Shown here one piece after another: positions 17,435 through 27,105 of a stretch of DNA of 64,000 bases; within the stretch, counting starts at the first letter, position 1, and every line of letters starts with the position of its first letter. The translations under genes were made by a program, and so were the position numbers. The notes below the pieces were generated by a model. The model saw only the letters and a list, made by a program, of their open reading frames with translations, had not been told where the DNA came from and did no database searches. The stretch covers positions 372,001 to 436,000 of the forward strand of contig NZ_MUJK01000001.1 in assembly GCF_002906155.1 (NCBI RefSeq), given 5' to 3'. This stretch comes from Pseudomonas laurylsulfativorans (GTDB lineage: Bacteria; Pseudomonadota; Gammaproteobacteria; Pseudomonadales; Pseudomonadaceae).

Positions 17435-18793
17435 ATGGCCTACGATTTTGACCTTTATGTGATTGGCGCCGGTTCCGGCGGTGTGCGGGCTGCGCGGTTT
17501 GCTGCCGGGTTTGGCGCGAAAGTGGCGGTGGCTGAGAGCCGCTACCTGGGCGGCACCTGTGTGAACGTCGGCTGCGTGCCGAAAAAATTACTGGTCTACG
17601 GTGCGCACTTCGCCGAAGACTTCGAGCAGGCCTCCGGTTTTGGCTGGAGCTTGGATGAAGCGCAGTTCGACTGGGCGACGTTGATCGCCAACAAAGACCG
17701 CGAGATCAATCGCCTTAATGGCATTTATCGCAACCTGTTGGTCAACAGCGGTGTGACCTTGCATGAAGGGCACGCGAAGATCGTCGATCCGCATCAGGTC
17801 GAGATCAATGGCGAGCGCTATACCGCCAAAAACATCCTGATCGCCACCGGTGGCTGGCCGCAGATTCCGGAAATCCCGGGACACGAGCATGCCATCAGTT
17901 CCAACCAGGCGTTCTTCCTTAAAGAGCTGCCCAAGCGGGTGTTGGTGGTGGGCGGTGGCTACATTGCGGTCGAGTTCGCCGGGATTTTCCACGGTCTGGG
18001 CGCACAGACCACGCTGCTGTACCGCGGTGAACTGTTCCTGCGCGGCTTTGACGGCTCTGTGCGCAAGCATTTGCAGGAAGAATTGACCAAGCGCGGCATG
18101 AATCTGCAATTCAATGCGGACATCGAGCGCATCGACAAGCAGGCCGATGGCAGCCTGAAGGTCACGCTCAAGGATGGTCACCAATTGGAAGCCGATTGCG
18201 TGTTCTACGCTACGGGTCGTCGTCCGATGCTGGACAATCTCGGGCTGGAGAACACTGGGGTCAAGCTCGACAAGAAGGGCTTCGTCGAAGTCGATGAGCT
18301 GTATCAAACCGCCGAGCCGTCGATCCTGGCGCTGGGCGATGTGATCGGTCGTGTTCAGCTGACACCGGTTGCCCTGGCAGAAGGCATGGCGGTGGCGCGA
18401 CGCCTGTTCAAGCCAGAGCAGTATCGTCCGGTGGATTACAAGATGATCCCGACGGCGGTGTTCAGCCTGCCGAACATCGGCACCGTTGGTTTGACCGAGG
18501 AAGAGGCTCGCGAAGCCGGCCACGACGTGCAGATCTTCGAAAGCCGCTTCCGGCCGATGAAGCTGACCCTGACTGAATGCCAGGAGCGCACGCTGATGAA
18601 GCTGGTGGTGGACGCCAAGACCGACAAAGTGTTGGGTTGCCACATGGTCGGTCCGGATGCCGGTGAGATCGTCCAAGGTCTGGCGATTGCCTTGAAGGCC
18701 GGCGCCACCAAGCGCGACTTCGACGAAACCATCGGGGTGCACCCGACGGCCGCCGAAGAATTCGTCACCATGCGTACGCCGGTCGCCGGTTAA
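17435..18793 (+). CDS. gor: Glutathione-disulfide reductase
   Basis: The 452-residue flavoenzyme reduces glutathione disulfide with NADPH. It shows the FAD-binding start [14 protein letters not shown], the redox-active disulfide GTCVNVGC (Cys42, Cys47), the NADPH block [13 protein letters not shown] and the C-terminal HPTAAEE, which supplies the proton-relay histidine. GAGGAGA precedes the chosen ATG; the longer open frame overlaps the MFS gene and is not used. Its stop overlaps the stop of the convergent KfrA-like gene by three bases. Confidence 0.96.
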   Translation: MAYDFDLYVIGAGSGGVRAARFAAGFGAKVAVAESRYLGGTCVNVGCVPKKLLVYGAHFAEDFEQASGFGWSLDEAQFDWATLIANKDREINRLNGIYRNLLVNSGVTLHEGHAKIVDPHQVEINGERYTAKNILIATGGWPQIPEIPGHEHAISSNQAFFLKELPKRVLVVGGGYIAVEFAGIFHGLGAQTTLLYRGELFLRGFDGSVRKHLQEELTKRGMNLQFNADIERIDKQADGSLKVTLKDGHQLEADCVFYATGRRPMLDNLGLENTGVKLDKKGFVEVDELYQTAEPSILALGDVIGRVQLTPVALAEGMAVARRLFKPEQYRPVDYKMIPTAVFSLPNIGTVGLTEEEAREAGHDVQIFESRFRPMKLTLTECQERTLMKLVVDAKTDKVLGCHMVGPDAGEIVQGLAIALKAGATKRDFDETIGVHPTAAEEFVTMRTPVAG

Positions 18794-19800
18794 TTCTCCT
18801 TCGCTGCGTCTGCCGCTGCCGCAAGGGTCGCGGCCAGACGTACGCGTTCTTCCAGGTCCGTGCGGGTCTTGGCCAAATCAATTTCCAGTGCCTTATTGAG
18901 CTGCGACTGCTCATCGACGTTCTGTTTGAGTGCCTGGCTTTCCAGCAGGGCGACGCGCAGGCGTTCCTGGAGGAGGGTGCGCTCGCTGTCGACGCGGGTG
19001 GCCTGTTCCAGTAGCTGATCCTGGCGCGTATTGCTTTGCTTGAGCTGTTCTTGCAGCAGGCTCAACTCGCGCAACGTACCACGGTTTTCGGTCAGCAAAC
19101 GTTCATTGTCGCGGTGCAACTGGGTGATTTCATCCTGACGCACCAGCGCGCTTTGTTGCGCCTGGCGCAGCTCCATCTGTATCTGTTGCACCTGGCCTTC
19201 ATGGCGACTCATTTCCTGTTCGCGTTGTTCCTTGACCGCATTACGGTAGTGCTCCAGCGCGTCGCGAGTGTGCAGGTGTTTTTCTTCAAGGGAGCGGATC
19301 TGCTCGTCCTTGTCTTTCAGGCGTAGTTCGAAATCGGCCAGCGCCTGGTTCAGTCCGGCGTTGCGGGTTTGCTCCGATTGCAAACTGGCGCGAGTTTCCT
19401 GCAGCGCTTCGGACTCCTGAGTCAGTGCCAGGCTCTGAAATTCGTATTGCTGGTGCAGTTCGCTGTTGGCCTCCTGCGCTTCGCCGAGCTGGTTCTCCAG
19501 CGTCTTGCGTTGTTCTTCGTACTGCGCGCGCGCCTGGTCGATAGGTTCTTGCGCCTGCTCCTTGAGTCTTTGTGCGAGCCGCGCCACCAGTGCCATCAGT
19601 TCGTCGTCTATCGGCTCTGCCGGCGCTTCAGCCGGTTCGTTCCTGTCATCGAGCTCTTTTAGATAGCGATGGATCGTGGTTTTCGAACCGGTATTGCCCA
19701 TCTCGATCCGTACGGCATCGATGCTGGGGTTTTCGCCGCGAGCGAGGATCGCCAACCGAGCGGCTTGCACCACCGCTTTATTTACACCGCCGCGTGCCAT
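18790..19800 (-). CDS. KfrA-like coiled-coil DNA-binding protein, TnpT-like
   Basis: The 336-residue protein begins [20 protein letters not shown] with a KfrA-type N-terminal DNA-binding helix-turn-helix (residues 1-60, ending [15 protein letters not shown]). Residues 90-320 are an almost continuous coiled coil rich in Q, E, R and L. KfrA is a plasmid repressor; TnpT of Tn4651-type transposons has the same layout and about the same length and assists the tyrosine recombinase TnpS. The divergent neighbour is such a recombinase, so I favour a TnpT-like role. GGGAGAT precedes the ATG. Confidence 0.82.
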   Translation of the reverse strand: MARGGVNKAVVQAARLAILARGENPSIDAVRIEMGNTGSKTTIHRYLKELDDRNEPAEAPAEPIDDELMALVARLAQRLKEQAQEPIDQARAQYEEQRKTLENQLGEAQEANSELHQQYEFQSLALTQESEALQETRASLQSEQTRNAGLNQALADFELRLKDKDEQIRSLEEKHLHTRDALEHYRNAVKEQREQEMSRHEGQVQQIQMELRQAQQSALVRQDEITQLHRDNERLLTENRGTLRELSLLQEQLKQSNTRQDQLLEQATRVDSERTLLQERLRVALLESQALKQNVDEQSQLNKALEIDLAKTRTDLEERVRLAATLAAAADAAKEN

Positions 19801-19957
19801 GAGATCTCCCGGGTTTTGATGATGTGGTATGTACCACGTAAATACATATTGTACCATTCAATCTTTAAAGTTAAATGCTGAATGATATTGACACGGGATA
19901 TACTGGTATTACCCCGTGTGATGAGCCAAGTACCGGTTTTTGACCCGGCAAAGCGGT
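19801..19957. promoter_or_regulatory. Palindrome-rich spacer between the divergent pair, candidate resolution site
   Basis: The spacer is AT-rich and holds three inverted repeats: GTGGTA-TG-TACCAC at 19824-19837, CATTCA/TGAATG at 19855-19860 and 19879-19884 with CTTTAAAG between, and ACACGGG/CCCGTGT at 19891-19897 and 19913-19919 with a 15-base spacer. GTACCA also recurs at 19831 and 19851. In Tn4651 the resolution site rst lies between tnpS and tnpT, and this region has the same position and a similar size. Function is inferred. Confidence 0.5.
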
Positions 19958-19978
19958 ATGAATTCAAGAGTTGACCCC

Positions 19979-20917
19979 ATGACCGAGCTGGATCGTTACC
20001 TGCAGGCTGCAACGCGCGACAACACTCGTCGCAGCTATCGCGCGGCCATCGAACACTTTGAGGTGACATGGGGCGGATTTCTGCCGGCCACCAGTGACAG
20101 CGTGGCGCGTTATCTGGTGGCGTATGCCGGGGTGTTGTCGATCAATACGCTCAAGTTGCGGCTTTCGGCATTGGCGCAGTGGCACAACAGCCAGGGCTTT
20201 GCCGATCCCACCAAGGCACCGGTGGTGCGCAAGGTGTTCAAGGGCATCCGCGCGCTGCATCCGTTCCAGGAAAAACAAGCCGAACCGCTGCAGCTTCAGC
20301 ATCTGGAGCAGGTGGTCAGTTGTCTGGAGCAAGAAGTGCAAACCGCCAGGGCCGAAGGCGACCGACCGGGTTTGCTGCGGGCCAGGCGCGACATGGCATT
20401 GATCCTGCTGGGCTTCTGGCGCGGCTTTCGTAGTGATGAGTTGTGCAGGCTTCAGGTGGAGCACGTTCAGGCCAGCGCCGGTTCCGGCATCAGTCTCTAC
20501 CTGCCGCGCAGCAAGAGTGATCGCGACAACCTCGGCAAGACCTATCAGACGCCGGCCTTGCAGCGCTTGTGTCCGGTGCAGGCTTATATCGACTGGATCA
20601 CCGAGGCAGCACTGGTGCGTGGGCCGGTCTTCCGTGGTATCGATCGCTGGGGGCATTTGGGTGAGGAGGGATTGCACGCCAACAGTGTGATTCCGCTATT
20701 GCGCCAGGCGTTGACGCGTGCGGGGATCGCCGGCGAGCTCTACACCAGCCACTCCTTGCGCCGTGGCTTTGCGACCTGGGCTCACCAAAGTGGCTGGGAC
20801 TTGAAGTCCCTGATGAGTTATGTGGGCTGGAAGGACATGAAGTCGGCCATGCGCTACATCGAAGCCAGCCCGTTCCTCGGCATGGCGCGCATCACAGAAA
20901 AGTCCGTGTCACCCTAG
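19979..20917 (+). CDS. Tyrosine recombinase, TnpS-like
   Basis: The 312-residue protein has an N-terminal SAM-like DNA-binding domain (TRRSYRAAIEHFEVTWGGFL) and a catalytic domain with Arg in GFWRGFRSDEL, the HSLRRGFATW motif (His and second Arg), W in VGWKDMKS and the nucleophile Tyr in AMRYIEASP. It cuts and rejoins DNA through a phosphotyrosine link. The start is uncertain: in-frame ATG 19958 and TTG 19940 are possible. The size and the divergent KfrA-like partner match TnpS, the cointegrate resolvase of Tn4651-type transposons. No transposase is nearby. Confidence 0.88.
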   Translation: MTELDRYLQAATRDNTRRSYRAAIEHFEVTWGGFLPATSDSVARYLVAYAGVLSINTLKLRLSALAQWHNSQGFADPTKAPVVRKVFKGIRALHPFQEKQAEPLQLQHLEQVVSCLEQEVQTARAEGDRPGLLRARRDMALILLGFWRGFRSDELCRLQVEHVQASAGSGISLYLPRSKSDRDNLGKTYQTPALQRLCPVQAYIDWITEAALVRGPVFRGIDRWGHLGEEGLHANSVIPLLRQALTRAGIAGELYTSHSLRRGFATWAHQSGWDLKSLMSYVGWKDMKSAMRYIEASPFLGMARITEKSVSP

Positions 20918-20930
20918 ATACCGTTTTCTT

Positions 20931-20953
20931 CTATTAATACAGCTGACTAATAG
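20931..20953. promoter_or_regulatory. Inverted repeat before ahpC, candidate regulator site
   Basis: CTATTA and TAATAG flank 11 bases, about 100 bases upstream of ahpC. OxyR regulates ahpC in many pseudomonads and its half-sites contain ATAG; this site has only one such half-site on each strand, so it is a weak candidate. Confidence 0.3.
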
Positions 20954-21055
20954 CGAAAGCCAATCAGCAGCATCAGGTTTGCCAATGAGCCTTCCGTTCG
21001 TCGAGTGGGTAAAGTTCTCTCCATCAACTTCTTAACCCCTGACGGAGAGTCAACG

Positions 21056-21619
21056 ATGCCTATCATCAACAGCCAAGTTAAACCGTTCAAAGCTGACGCA
21101 TTCAAAAATGGCGACTTCGTAAAAGTCTCGGACGCTGACCTGAAAGGCAAGTGGTCGGTGGTGTTCTTCTACCCGGCCGACTTCACCTTCGTCTGCCCAA
21201 CCGAACTGGAAGACCTGGCTGACAACTACGACGCGTTCCAGAAGCTGGGCGTCGAGATCTACAGCGTTTCCACCGACACCCACTTTGCCCACGCTGCCTG
21301 GCACAACACTTCGCCAGCCATCGGCAAGATCCAGTACACCATGATCGGCGACCCGACCCACGCCATCTCCCGCAACTTCGACGTGCTGATCGAAGAAGCT
21401 GGTCTGGCTGACCGTGGCACCTTCGTGATCAATCCTGAAGGCCAGATCAAGATCGTTGAACTGAACGACGGCGGTGTAGGCCGTGACGCTTCCGAGCTGC
21501 TGCGCAAGATCAAGGCTGCCCAGTACGTTGCCGCTCACCCGGGCCAGGTTTGCCCAGCCAAGTGGAAAGAAGGCGAAGCCACTCTGGCTCCGTCCCTGGA
21601 CCTGGTCGGCAAGATCTAA
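21056..21619 (+). CDS. ahpC: Alkyl hydroperoxide reductase subunit C
   Basis: The 187-residue 2-Cys peroxiredoxin reduces hydrogen peroxide and organic hydroperoxides. The peroxidatic cysteine is Cys47 in FTFVCPTE and the resolving one is Cys166 in GQVCPAKW. The start is the ATG after GGAGAG-type purines; an in-frame upstream start is not needed. It lies upstream of ahpF, which recycles it, with a strong hairpin between them. The codon use is that of a highly expressed gene. Confidence 0.97.
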   Translation: MPIINSQVKPFKADAFKNGDFVKVSDADLKGKWSVVFFYPADFTFVCPTELEDLADNYDAFQKLGVEIYSVSTDTHFAHAAWHNTSPAIGKIQYTMIGDPTHAISRNFDVLIEEAGLADRGTFVINPEGQIKIVELNDGGVGRDASELLRKIKAAQYVAAHPGQVCPAKWKEGEATLAPSLDLVGKI

Positions 21620-21680
21620 GTCTGTGATCGCTACATCAGGGCGGAACTCCGCACCTACTCAGTAAGCTGCACCGCCCAAT

Positions 21681-21717
21681 AAAAACGCCCGGGCGAGATT
21701 CGCTCGGGCGTTTTTTT
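21681..21717 (+). terminator. Terminator or attenuator between ahpC and ahpF
   Basis: A GC-rich stem, AACGCCCG with GGCGA pairing to CGCTCGGGCGTT, is followed by seven T. It fits partial termination, which leaves ahpF less transcribed than ahpC. Confidence 0.85.
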
Positions 21718-21758
21718 ATGCCTGCTTTATAAGAAACAGCAAAAAGGAAATCGCCCGT

Positions 21759-23324
21759 ATGTTGGACACCAATCTTAAAGCCCAGTTGAAATCGTACCTG
21801 GAACGGGTCACTCAGCCGATCGAGATCGTTGCTTCCCTCGACGACGGTGCGAAATCCCAGGAAATGCTTGAACTGTTGAAAGACGTTGCCAGTCTTTCCA
21901 CCCAGATTACTTTGCTCGACAACGGTGACGATGCACGCAAGCCATCGTTTTCGATCAATCGCCCCGGGGCCGATATCAGCCTGCGTTTCGCGGGCATCCC
22001 GATGGGCCACGAATTCACGTCCTTGGTGCTGGCCTTGCTGCAAGTAGGCGGTCACCCGTCGAAAGCCAGCGTTGAAGTGATCGAACAGATTCGCTCGCTC
22101 AAAGGTGAGTTCAGCTTCGAGACCTACTTCTCGCTGTCGTGCCAGAACTGCCCGGACGTGGTCCAGGCGCTGAACCTGATGGCGGTGTTGAACCCGAACA
22201 TTCGCCACGTCGCCATCGACGGCGCGCTGTTCCAGGCCGAAGTCGATGAGCGCCAGATCATGGCGGTGCCCAGCATCTACCTCAATGGCGTGAACTTCGG
22301 CCAGGGCCGCATGGGCCTGGAAGAAATCCTCGCGAAAATCGACACCAGTGGCATTGAGCGCCAGGCCGAGAAAATCAGTGCCAAGGATGCCTTTGACGTG
22401 CTGGTGGTCGGTGGTGGCCCGGCCGGTGCTTCGGCGGCGATATACGCAGCCCGTAAAGGGATTCGCACTGGTGTCGCGGCCGAGCGTTTTGGTGGCCAGG
22501 TGCTGGATACCATGGCCATCGAGAACTTTATCTCGGTGCAGGAAACCGAAGGGCCGAAACTGGCCAGCGCCCTCGAGGAACACGTCAAGCAATACGACGT
22601 CGATATCATGAATATGCAGCGTGCCACCGCGCTGATTCCGGCGAAGAACCCTGGCGAGTTGCACGAGGTTCGCTTCGAAAGCGGTGCCACCCTGAAGACC
22701 AAGGCGCTGATCCTCGCCACTGGTGCGCGCTGGCGTGAAATGGGCGTGCCGGGCGAGCAGGAATACAAAGCCAAGGGCGTGTGTTTCTGCCCGCACTGCG
22801 ACGGCCCGCTGTTCAAGGGCAAGCGCGTGGCGGTCATTGGCGGCGGTAACTCCGGCGTTGAAGCGGCGATTGATCTGGCAGGCATTGTCAGCCACGTCAC
22901 GCTGCTGGAGTTCGACAGCAAGCTGCGCGCCGATGCGGTGCTGCAACGCAAGTTGTTCAGCCTGCCCAACGTCGATGTCATCACCAGCGCACTGACCAGT
23001 GAAGTGAAGGGTGATGGGCAGAAGGTCAACGGTCTGGTCTACAAGGATCGCGATTCAGGTGAGTTCAACACGATCAACCTCGAAGGCATCTTCGTGCAGA
23101 TCGGTTTGCTGCCGAACACCGACTGGCTCAAAGGCACCATCGAGTTGTCGCCGCGTGGCGAGATCATCGTCGATGCGCGGGGAGAGACATCGCTGCCGGG
23201 GGTGTTCGCCGCTGGCGACGTGACCACCGTGCCGTACAAGCAGATCGTGATCGCGGTGGGCGAGGGCGCCAAGGCTTCTCTCAGTGCCTTCGATCACTTG
23301 ATCCGTACTTCCGCCCCGGCATAA
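21759..23324 (+). CDS. ahpF: Alkyl hydroperoxide reductase subunit F
   Basis: The 521-residue flavoprotein passes electrons from NADH to AhpC. The N-terminal twin-thioredoxin domain has the Cxx[10 protein letters not shown] (Cys128, Cys131). The thioredoxin-reductase part shows [12 protein letters not shown] (FAD, about residue 216), the redox centre CFCPHCDGP (Cys344, Cys347) and [12 protein letters not shown] (NADH). Residue pattern and length are normal. Its ATG has an AAAAAGGAAAT site upstream. Confidence 0.97.
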   Translation: MLDTNLKAQLKSYLERVTQPIEIVASLDDGAKSQEMLELLKDVASLSTQITLLDNGDDARKPSFSINRPGADISLRFAGIPMGHEFTSLVLALLQVGGHPSKASVEVIEQIRSLKGEFSFETYFSLSCQNCPDVVQALNLMAVLNPNIRHVAIDGALFQAEVDERQIMAVPSIYLNGVNFGQGRMGLEEILAKIDTSGIERQAEKISAKDAFDVLVVGGGPAGASAAIYAARKGIRTGVAAERFGGQVLDTMAIENFISVQETEGPKLASALEEHVKQYDVDIMNMQRATALIPAKNPGELHEVRFESGATLKTKALILATGARWREMGVPGEQEYKAKGVCFCPHCDGPLFKGKRVAVIGGGNSGVEAAIDLAGIVSHVTLLEFDSKLRADAVLQRKLFSLPNVDVITSALTSEVKGDGQKVNGLVYKDRDSGEFNTINLEGIFVQIGLLPNTDWLKGTIELSPRGEIIVDARGETSLPGVFAAGDVTTVPYKQIVIAVGEGAKASLSAFDHLIRTSAPA

Positions 23325-23344
23325 ATCCCGGCGCTGAAAACACA

Positions 23345-23372
23345 AAACCCCATGATTGATCATGGGGTTTTT
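23345..23372 (+). terminator. Intrinsic terminator of ahpF
   Basis: AAACCCCATGA with TCATGGGGTTT around a short loop, followed by T-rich sequence, 20 bases after the stop. Confidence 0.85.
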
Positions 23373-23396
23373 GTGTCCGCAAAGCAGGTTTGCCTC

Positions 23397-23496
23397 TGTG
23401 GGAGCGAGCCTGCTCGCGATAAACCTGAGAACACCGCGGGGCACCTGCCAACCCGCGTTGCCGTTGACGACCATCGCGAGCAGGCTCGCTCCTGCA
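23397..23496. repeat. Inverted REP pair, type GTGGGAGCGAGCCTGCTCGCGAT
   Basis: Two inverted 24-bp copies, at 23397-23420 and 23473-23496, with a 52-base spacer. It fills the gap between the ahpF terminator and gloA. Confidence 0.85.
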
Positions 23497-23514
23497 GTGG
23501 GCTTGCAGCGGATT

Positions 23515-24036
23515 TTAGAGCGGCGCAGGTTGAATGATTTCAACCCAATAAGCATCCGGGTCTTTGATGAACGCCAGGCTCTTCATGCGGCCATCGCTCA
23601 GGCGTTTCTGGAAATCGCAGCCCAGTGCTTCAAAGCGCTCGCAGGCGGCGACGATGTCGGGCACCGAGATGCAGATGTGACCAAAACCGCGCGGATCGGT
23701 GTTGCCATTGTGGTAGGCGAAATCCGCGTCGTTCTCGGTGCCGTGGTTGTGGGTCAGTTCCAGGATGCCGGGGATCGACTTCATCCACTCGGTGCGCGCG
23801 GCGGCTTCGGCCGGGACCTGGTTTTTGTCGACCAGCGCCAGGAAATACAGGCTGAACTCGGCTTCGGGGAAATCGCGTTTTTCCACCAGCGTAAAACCCA
23901 GGATGCGCGTGTAGAAGTCCAGGGACTTGGTGATGTCCTTGACCCGCAGCATGGTGTGGTTGAAGACGAACTTCTGCGTCGCGGTATCCGGTTGGGCAGT
24001 GACGCCGGGGAAGGTGTTCAATTCGTGCAGGCTCAT
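23515..24036 (-). CDS. gloA: Lactoylglutathione lyase (glyoxalase I)
   Basis: The 173-residue metalloenzyme converts the hemithioacetal of methylglyoxal and glutathione to lactoylglutathione. It shows the family blocks FNHTMLRVKDITKSLDFYTR (first metal ligand His), EAEFSLYFLAL with its glutamate, RGFGHICISVPDI (second His) and DPDAYWVEIIQP (second Glu). The length is that of the longer, zinc-type enzyme. It stands alone. With gor 5 kb away, glutathione chemistry recurs in this region, but there is no operon link. Confidence 0.95.
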   Translation of the reverse strand: MSLHELNTFPGVTAQPDTATQKFVFNHTMLRVKDITKSLDFYTRILGFTLVEKRDFPEAEFSLYFLALVDKNQVPAEAAARTEWMKSIPGILELTHNHGTENDADFAYHNGNTDPRGFGHICISVPDIVAACERFEALGCDFQKRLSDGRMKSLAFIKDPDAYWVEIIQPAPL

Positions 24037-24180
24037 GGGCCCTCCGGGAAATATGTGGGCTAACGAATGGCGACAATGATACGCAAGGGTTCGGACATCA
24101 CCAAACCCAAACAGTCGGCTATTGCCTGACAGCCGGCCTGGGTTCAGACTTTACGGCTTGATCCGTGAGTGCTCATTGCA

Positions 24181-24699
24181 ATGATTCGACTCCGTAAAGT
24201 GCTGTGCATCCTGCTAGGCGTGCTTTCGCTGGCTGGCTTTGCTCGCGCCGATGCGCCAGTGGTGACCTGGCCGGAAGGCTGGCAGATCGAAACCCTGCCT
24301 GACTCTGCGTCGGGGGTCAGCCGCCAGCGGGCGGTGAAAAATGACCGCAATGGATCGCCGCTCCTGGTCATGGAACTGACCATGAGCCCGGTGCAAAGCG
24401 ATCATCAGGTAAACCTCGAAGGCGTATTGCTGGAGATGCGCAAGTCAGTACAAAAAGACTTCTTTCAAGGTGGATATCAAAGTGTCTGCACGCGAATTCA
24501 TTCGACTACGTTGAGTCGATTGGTCGCGCTGGAAACAACCTGTACCGTCACGCAAAACGGCAGGCATGTGCTTTCGCAAACATTGGTGGCCGCGGTGGAT
24601 GCCGATAAGGCCTATGTTCTTTCCTACGCAGGGCAGGCCGATGCTTATAAAGCGAGCCAGGGTGAAATAGACGCTGCCCGAAACAGCTTGAAACTTTAG
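24181..24699 (+). CDS. Exported DUF4946-type protein
   Basis: The 172-residue protein has a signal peptide ending FARAD and then TWPEGWQIETLPDSASGVSR, which I take as the DUF4946 pattern. Two cysteines (VCTRI, ETTCTV) may form a disulfide in the periplasm. It has no known biochemical role. The start MIRLRKVL at 24181 is chosen over an ATG four codons upstream on signal-peptide grounds. Its downstream terminator is shared with the convergent mvaU gene. Confidence 0.72.
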   Translation: MIRLRKVLCILLGVLSLAGFARADAPVVTWPEGWQIETLPDSASGVSRQRAVKNDRNGSPLLVMELTMSPVQSDHQVNLEGVLLEMRKSVQKDFFQGGYQSVCTRIHSTTLSRLVALETTCTVTQNGRHVLSQTLVAAVDADKAYVLSYAGQADAYKASQGEIDAARNSLKL

Positions 24700-24818
24700 T
24701 AAGCGACAGTGCTTTTTTGATGCATGAAGAAAATTTTAGATATCCAAATGGATTAAGCACAAAGTTGGTGGCGGTAAGGTAATTTTCCGGTGTCTGCCTT
24801 CGGTTTAGATGGCCCATG

Positions 24819-24848
24819 AAAAAGCCCTGCATCAGCAGGGCTTTTTTT
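24819..24848. terminator. Bidirectional terminator between the DUF4946 gene and mvaU
   Basis: AAAAAGCCCTG and CAGGGCTTTTT form a stem with a tight loop and A/T tracts on both sides. Confidence 0.8.
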
Positions 24849-24861
24849 GTCGCCGCGAGAA

Positions 24862-25227
24862 TTAGCCACGCAACCAGGAATCAACGGTGGCTGCACCGTA
24901 CTGTTCTTTCCAGGCTTTCAGGCCGCGGTGATTGCCGCCTTTGGTTTCAATCAGCTCGCCGGTGTGCGGGTTCTGATAAACCTTGACCACACGGGCGCGG
25001 CGGGTTTTAGGTGCGGCCGCCTGCAGCAGGCCGGATTTTGCCGGATTTGGATCGAGAATGGCGATGATGTCGCGCAGGCTCTTGCCATAGGTTTTCATCA
25101 AGCCCTGGAGCTTCTCTTCGAATTCGATTTCTTTCTTGAGCCCGGCATCGTTCTTCAGGGATTCCAACTGCTTGAGCTGTTCTTGAAGGGCCTTTTCGGC
25201 TGCACGGAATTCAGCGAGTCTGGACAA
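24862..25227 (-). CDS. mvaU: MvaT/MvaU-family H-NS-like silencer, TTG start
   Basis: The 121-residue nucleoid protein begins SRLAEFRAAEKALQEQLK after a TTG start, matching the usual MvaU start MSKLAEF; GGAG lies seven bases upstream and no ATG fits. The N-terminal half is the oligomerising coiled coil and the C-terminal half has the conserved NPHTGELIETKGGNHRGLKAW DNA-binding block. MvaT/MvaU bind AT-rich, often acquired DNA and repress it. The 190 bases upstream are AT-rich, which fits autoregulation (inferred). Confidence 0.9.
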   Translation of the reverse strand: MSRLAEFRAAEKALQEQLKQLESLKNDAGLKKEIEFEEKLQGLMKTYGKSLRDIIAILDPNPAKSGLLQAAAPKTRRARVVKVYQNPHTGELIETKGGNHRGLKAWKEQYGAATVDSWLRG

Positions 25228-25460
25228 TATCTTTACTCCAATAGTGTGTTTGGTTGATACCAACCGCAAACAAAGCTATAAGCCAAGAGCCTTGAAGCGA
25301 CTCGGTGATAGTGGCTCACCCGCCAATTTAGCGCAGGCATGAAAAATTGTAGTAGTTAATTGGTCAAGAGTAAATCCTGTCTTTTTCTTCATGTAACGGT
25401 AGTAGTGTCTTGATTCAAATTGGTGCGTGTAGTCGTTGTTTTATCGATTAAATTTTCGAG

Positions 25461-26993
25461 TTAATGGTCGCTTAATGCACTAATGAATTCCGCACCTGGC
25501 ATGGGTTTGCCGAACAGATAACCCTGCAGGAAGTTGACCTGGTGAGCGCTCAGGTAATCACTTTGCTCGCGGGTTTCGACACCTTCGGCCACCAGGGCGA
25601 GGTCGAGCTTGACTGCCAGTTCGATGATGCTGTCGAGGATGTGGCTGGAGAGTGTGTCGATACCGATCATGGCGACAAAACTCTGGTCTATTTTCAGGAA
25701 GTCCACATTGAACTGCCGCAGGTAGCCAAGGCTTGAATGACCCGTGCCGAAATCGTCGATGGCGATTTTCACGCCCAATTCGCGAAGGTGCTCGAACAGT
25801 TGCAGGGTGATGGCCGTGGGCTCGATCAGTTCGCGCTCGGTCAGCTCCAGCACCAGATGGATCGAGTCCGGTTCAAACGCATCGAGAAACTCGCGGCAAT
25901 CTCTGACCAACTCCAGGTCCTGGCAATGGCTGGCGGTGATGTTGAGACCAATGTGAAACGGTTTGTTGAACCTGGCGGATTGCGGCCCGAGCAGGGCGGC
26001 GGTTTGTTTCATCAGCGAACGGGTCATCGGCACGATCAGTCCCGAGTGCTCGGCAAACGGGATGAACAGGTCCGGACGTACCAGGCCTTCCTTTGGATGT
26101 TTCCAGCGCATCAACACTTCAGCACCGGACCAGCGTTTACTGTCGCCATGCACGACGGGTTGGAAATACGGAATGAACTCTGCGGCTTCCAGTGCCCGTT
26201 GCATTTCCTGGGTAGGTGCCGAGGCGCGTTTTTGCAGGAAATGACCGATTGACCCGGCAATCACGCCGAAGAAAATCAGCAAGCTGAACAGGGGTGGATA
26301 CTCGCTGCTCATGTATCGCCAGGTCTCGCCTTTGGGGAAACCGGCTTGTACGGCAAAAGCATAGCGCCCAGAGGTCAAACGGCTCTGCGCAACGGGCAGT
26401 GCCGGCGCAGTACCGGTGTGAACCTTGCCGTCGGCGGACATCCAGTCCGGGCCAACCTGCAGCAACAGCAAGGTATTGCGGCCAATCAAGCGCAGAACAT
26501 TGCTCAAGTGATAACCGTCGAGGGTCGTCAGCGCGCCTTTTTTGCCTTCACTCAGCCGGTACACCAGCAAAGCGGTGTTGGGTGTCACCGGGTTGCCATT
26601 CATGAGCCACAAGGCGCCCTGGGTGTAGTCACCGGGATTGACCTTCTCCTGAAAGTCGCCGAACAACGAGCTGCAATAGAGGTTGTTGTCCCAAACCAGA
26701 TTGGTTGAGCGTACGAATGGGCGGCGAGTGACCTGCTCGCGCAGTGCCAGATTGACGTCGCTGCAACTCTGGCCAGCCATCGGCAACAGTTCATGAGCGG
26801 CCTGGGCGGTGTTGTCGAGCATCAAGTCGAATTGGCGAACAGCGTCTTCGGCGGTTTGTTCGGTGTCTTGCTTGAGTGCACGCCCTGCCTGCACGTAAAG
26901 AATGGCGGCCCCCAGCAGCACCGGGAGCAACCCACTGATCAGGGTGACCGCAATTTTTGTGCGGCGACTGCGGGTTTTGGCTTTCAGTGGCAT
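25461..26993 (-). CDS. Cyclic-di-GMP phosphodiesterase with periplasmic CSS domain and EAL domain
   Basis: The 510-residue protein has an N-terminal membrane segment (IAVTLISGLLPVLLGAAILYV), a periplasmic region with QSCSDV and YCSSLFG, the hallmark of the CSS-motif domain, a second membrane segment near residue 240 and a cytosolic EAL domain. EAL here reads EVL (AEVLMRW) and the catalytic loop is DDFGTGHSSLGYL with KIDQSF after it. CSS-domain enzymes sense periplasmic redox state through the cysteines and hydrolyse c-di-GMP. It is a single gene; activity despite EVL is expected but not proved. Confidence 0.9.
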   Translation of the reverse strand: MPLKAKTRSRRTKIAVTLISGLLPVLLGAAILYVQAGRALKQDTEQTAEDAVRQFDLMLDNTAQAAHELLPMAGQSCSDVNLALREQVTRRPFVRSTNLVWDNNLYCSSLFGDFQEKVNPGDYTQGALWLMNGNPVTPNTALLVYRLSEGKKGALTTLDGYHLSNVLRLIGRNTLLLLQVGPDWMSADGKVHTGTAPALPVAQSRLTSGRYAFAVQAGFPKGETWRYMSSEYPPLFSLLIFFGVIAGSIGHFLQKRASAPTQEMQRALEAAEFIPYFQPVVHGDSKRWSGAEVLMRWKHPKEGLVRPDLFIPFAEHSGLIVPMTRSLMKQTAALLGPQSARFNKPFHIGLNITASHCQDLELVRDCREFLDAFEPDSIHLVLELTERELIEPTAITLQLFEHLRELGVKIAIDDFGTGHSSLGYLRQFNVDFLKIDQSFVAMIGIDTLSSHILDSIIELAVKLDLALVAEGVETREQSDYLSAHQVNFLQGYLFGKPMPGAEFISALSDH

Positions 26994-27105
26994 TCGCGAA
27001 TCCTGTCACGAAGTAGTAAGGCTCTCAAACACTGGCAGGGCAATACGCCTCCCATGAAGAGTTCGAATATGGGCCATGATAGTTGGCCCTTGGCGGTTAT
27101 GCCGC

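Noticed and set aside
18790..20917. The recombinase/KfrA pair as the edge of a prophage or integrative element
   Set aside because: No tRNA or attachment-site duplication, no phage or conjugation genes, and core genes on both sides.
21636..22946. A 436-codon open frame on the minus strand opposite ahpF
   Set aside because: It lies wholly over ahpF, which has all its active-site motifs. High GC content makes long antisense frames common here; no ribosome binding site or domain was seen.
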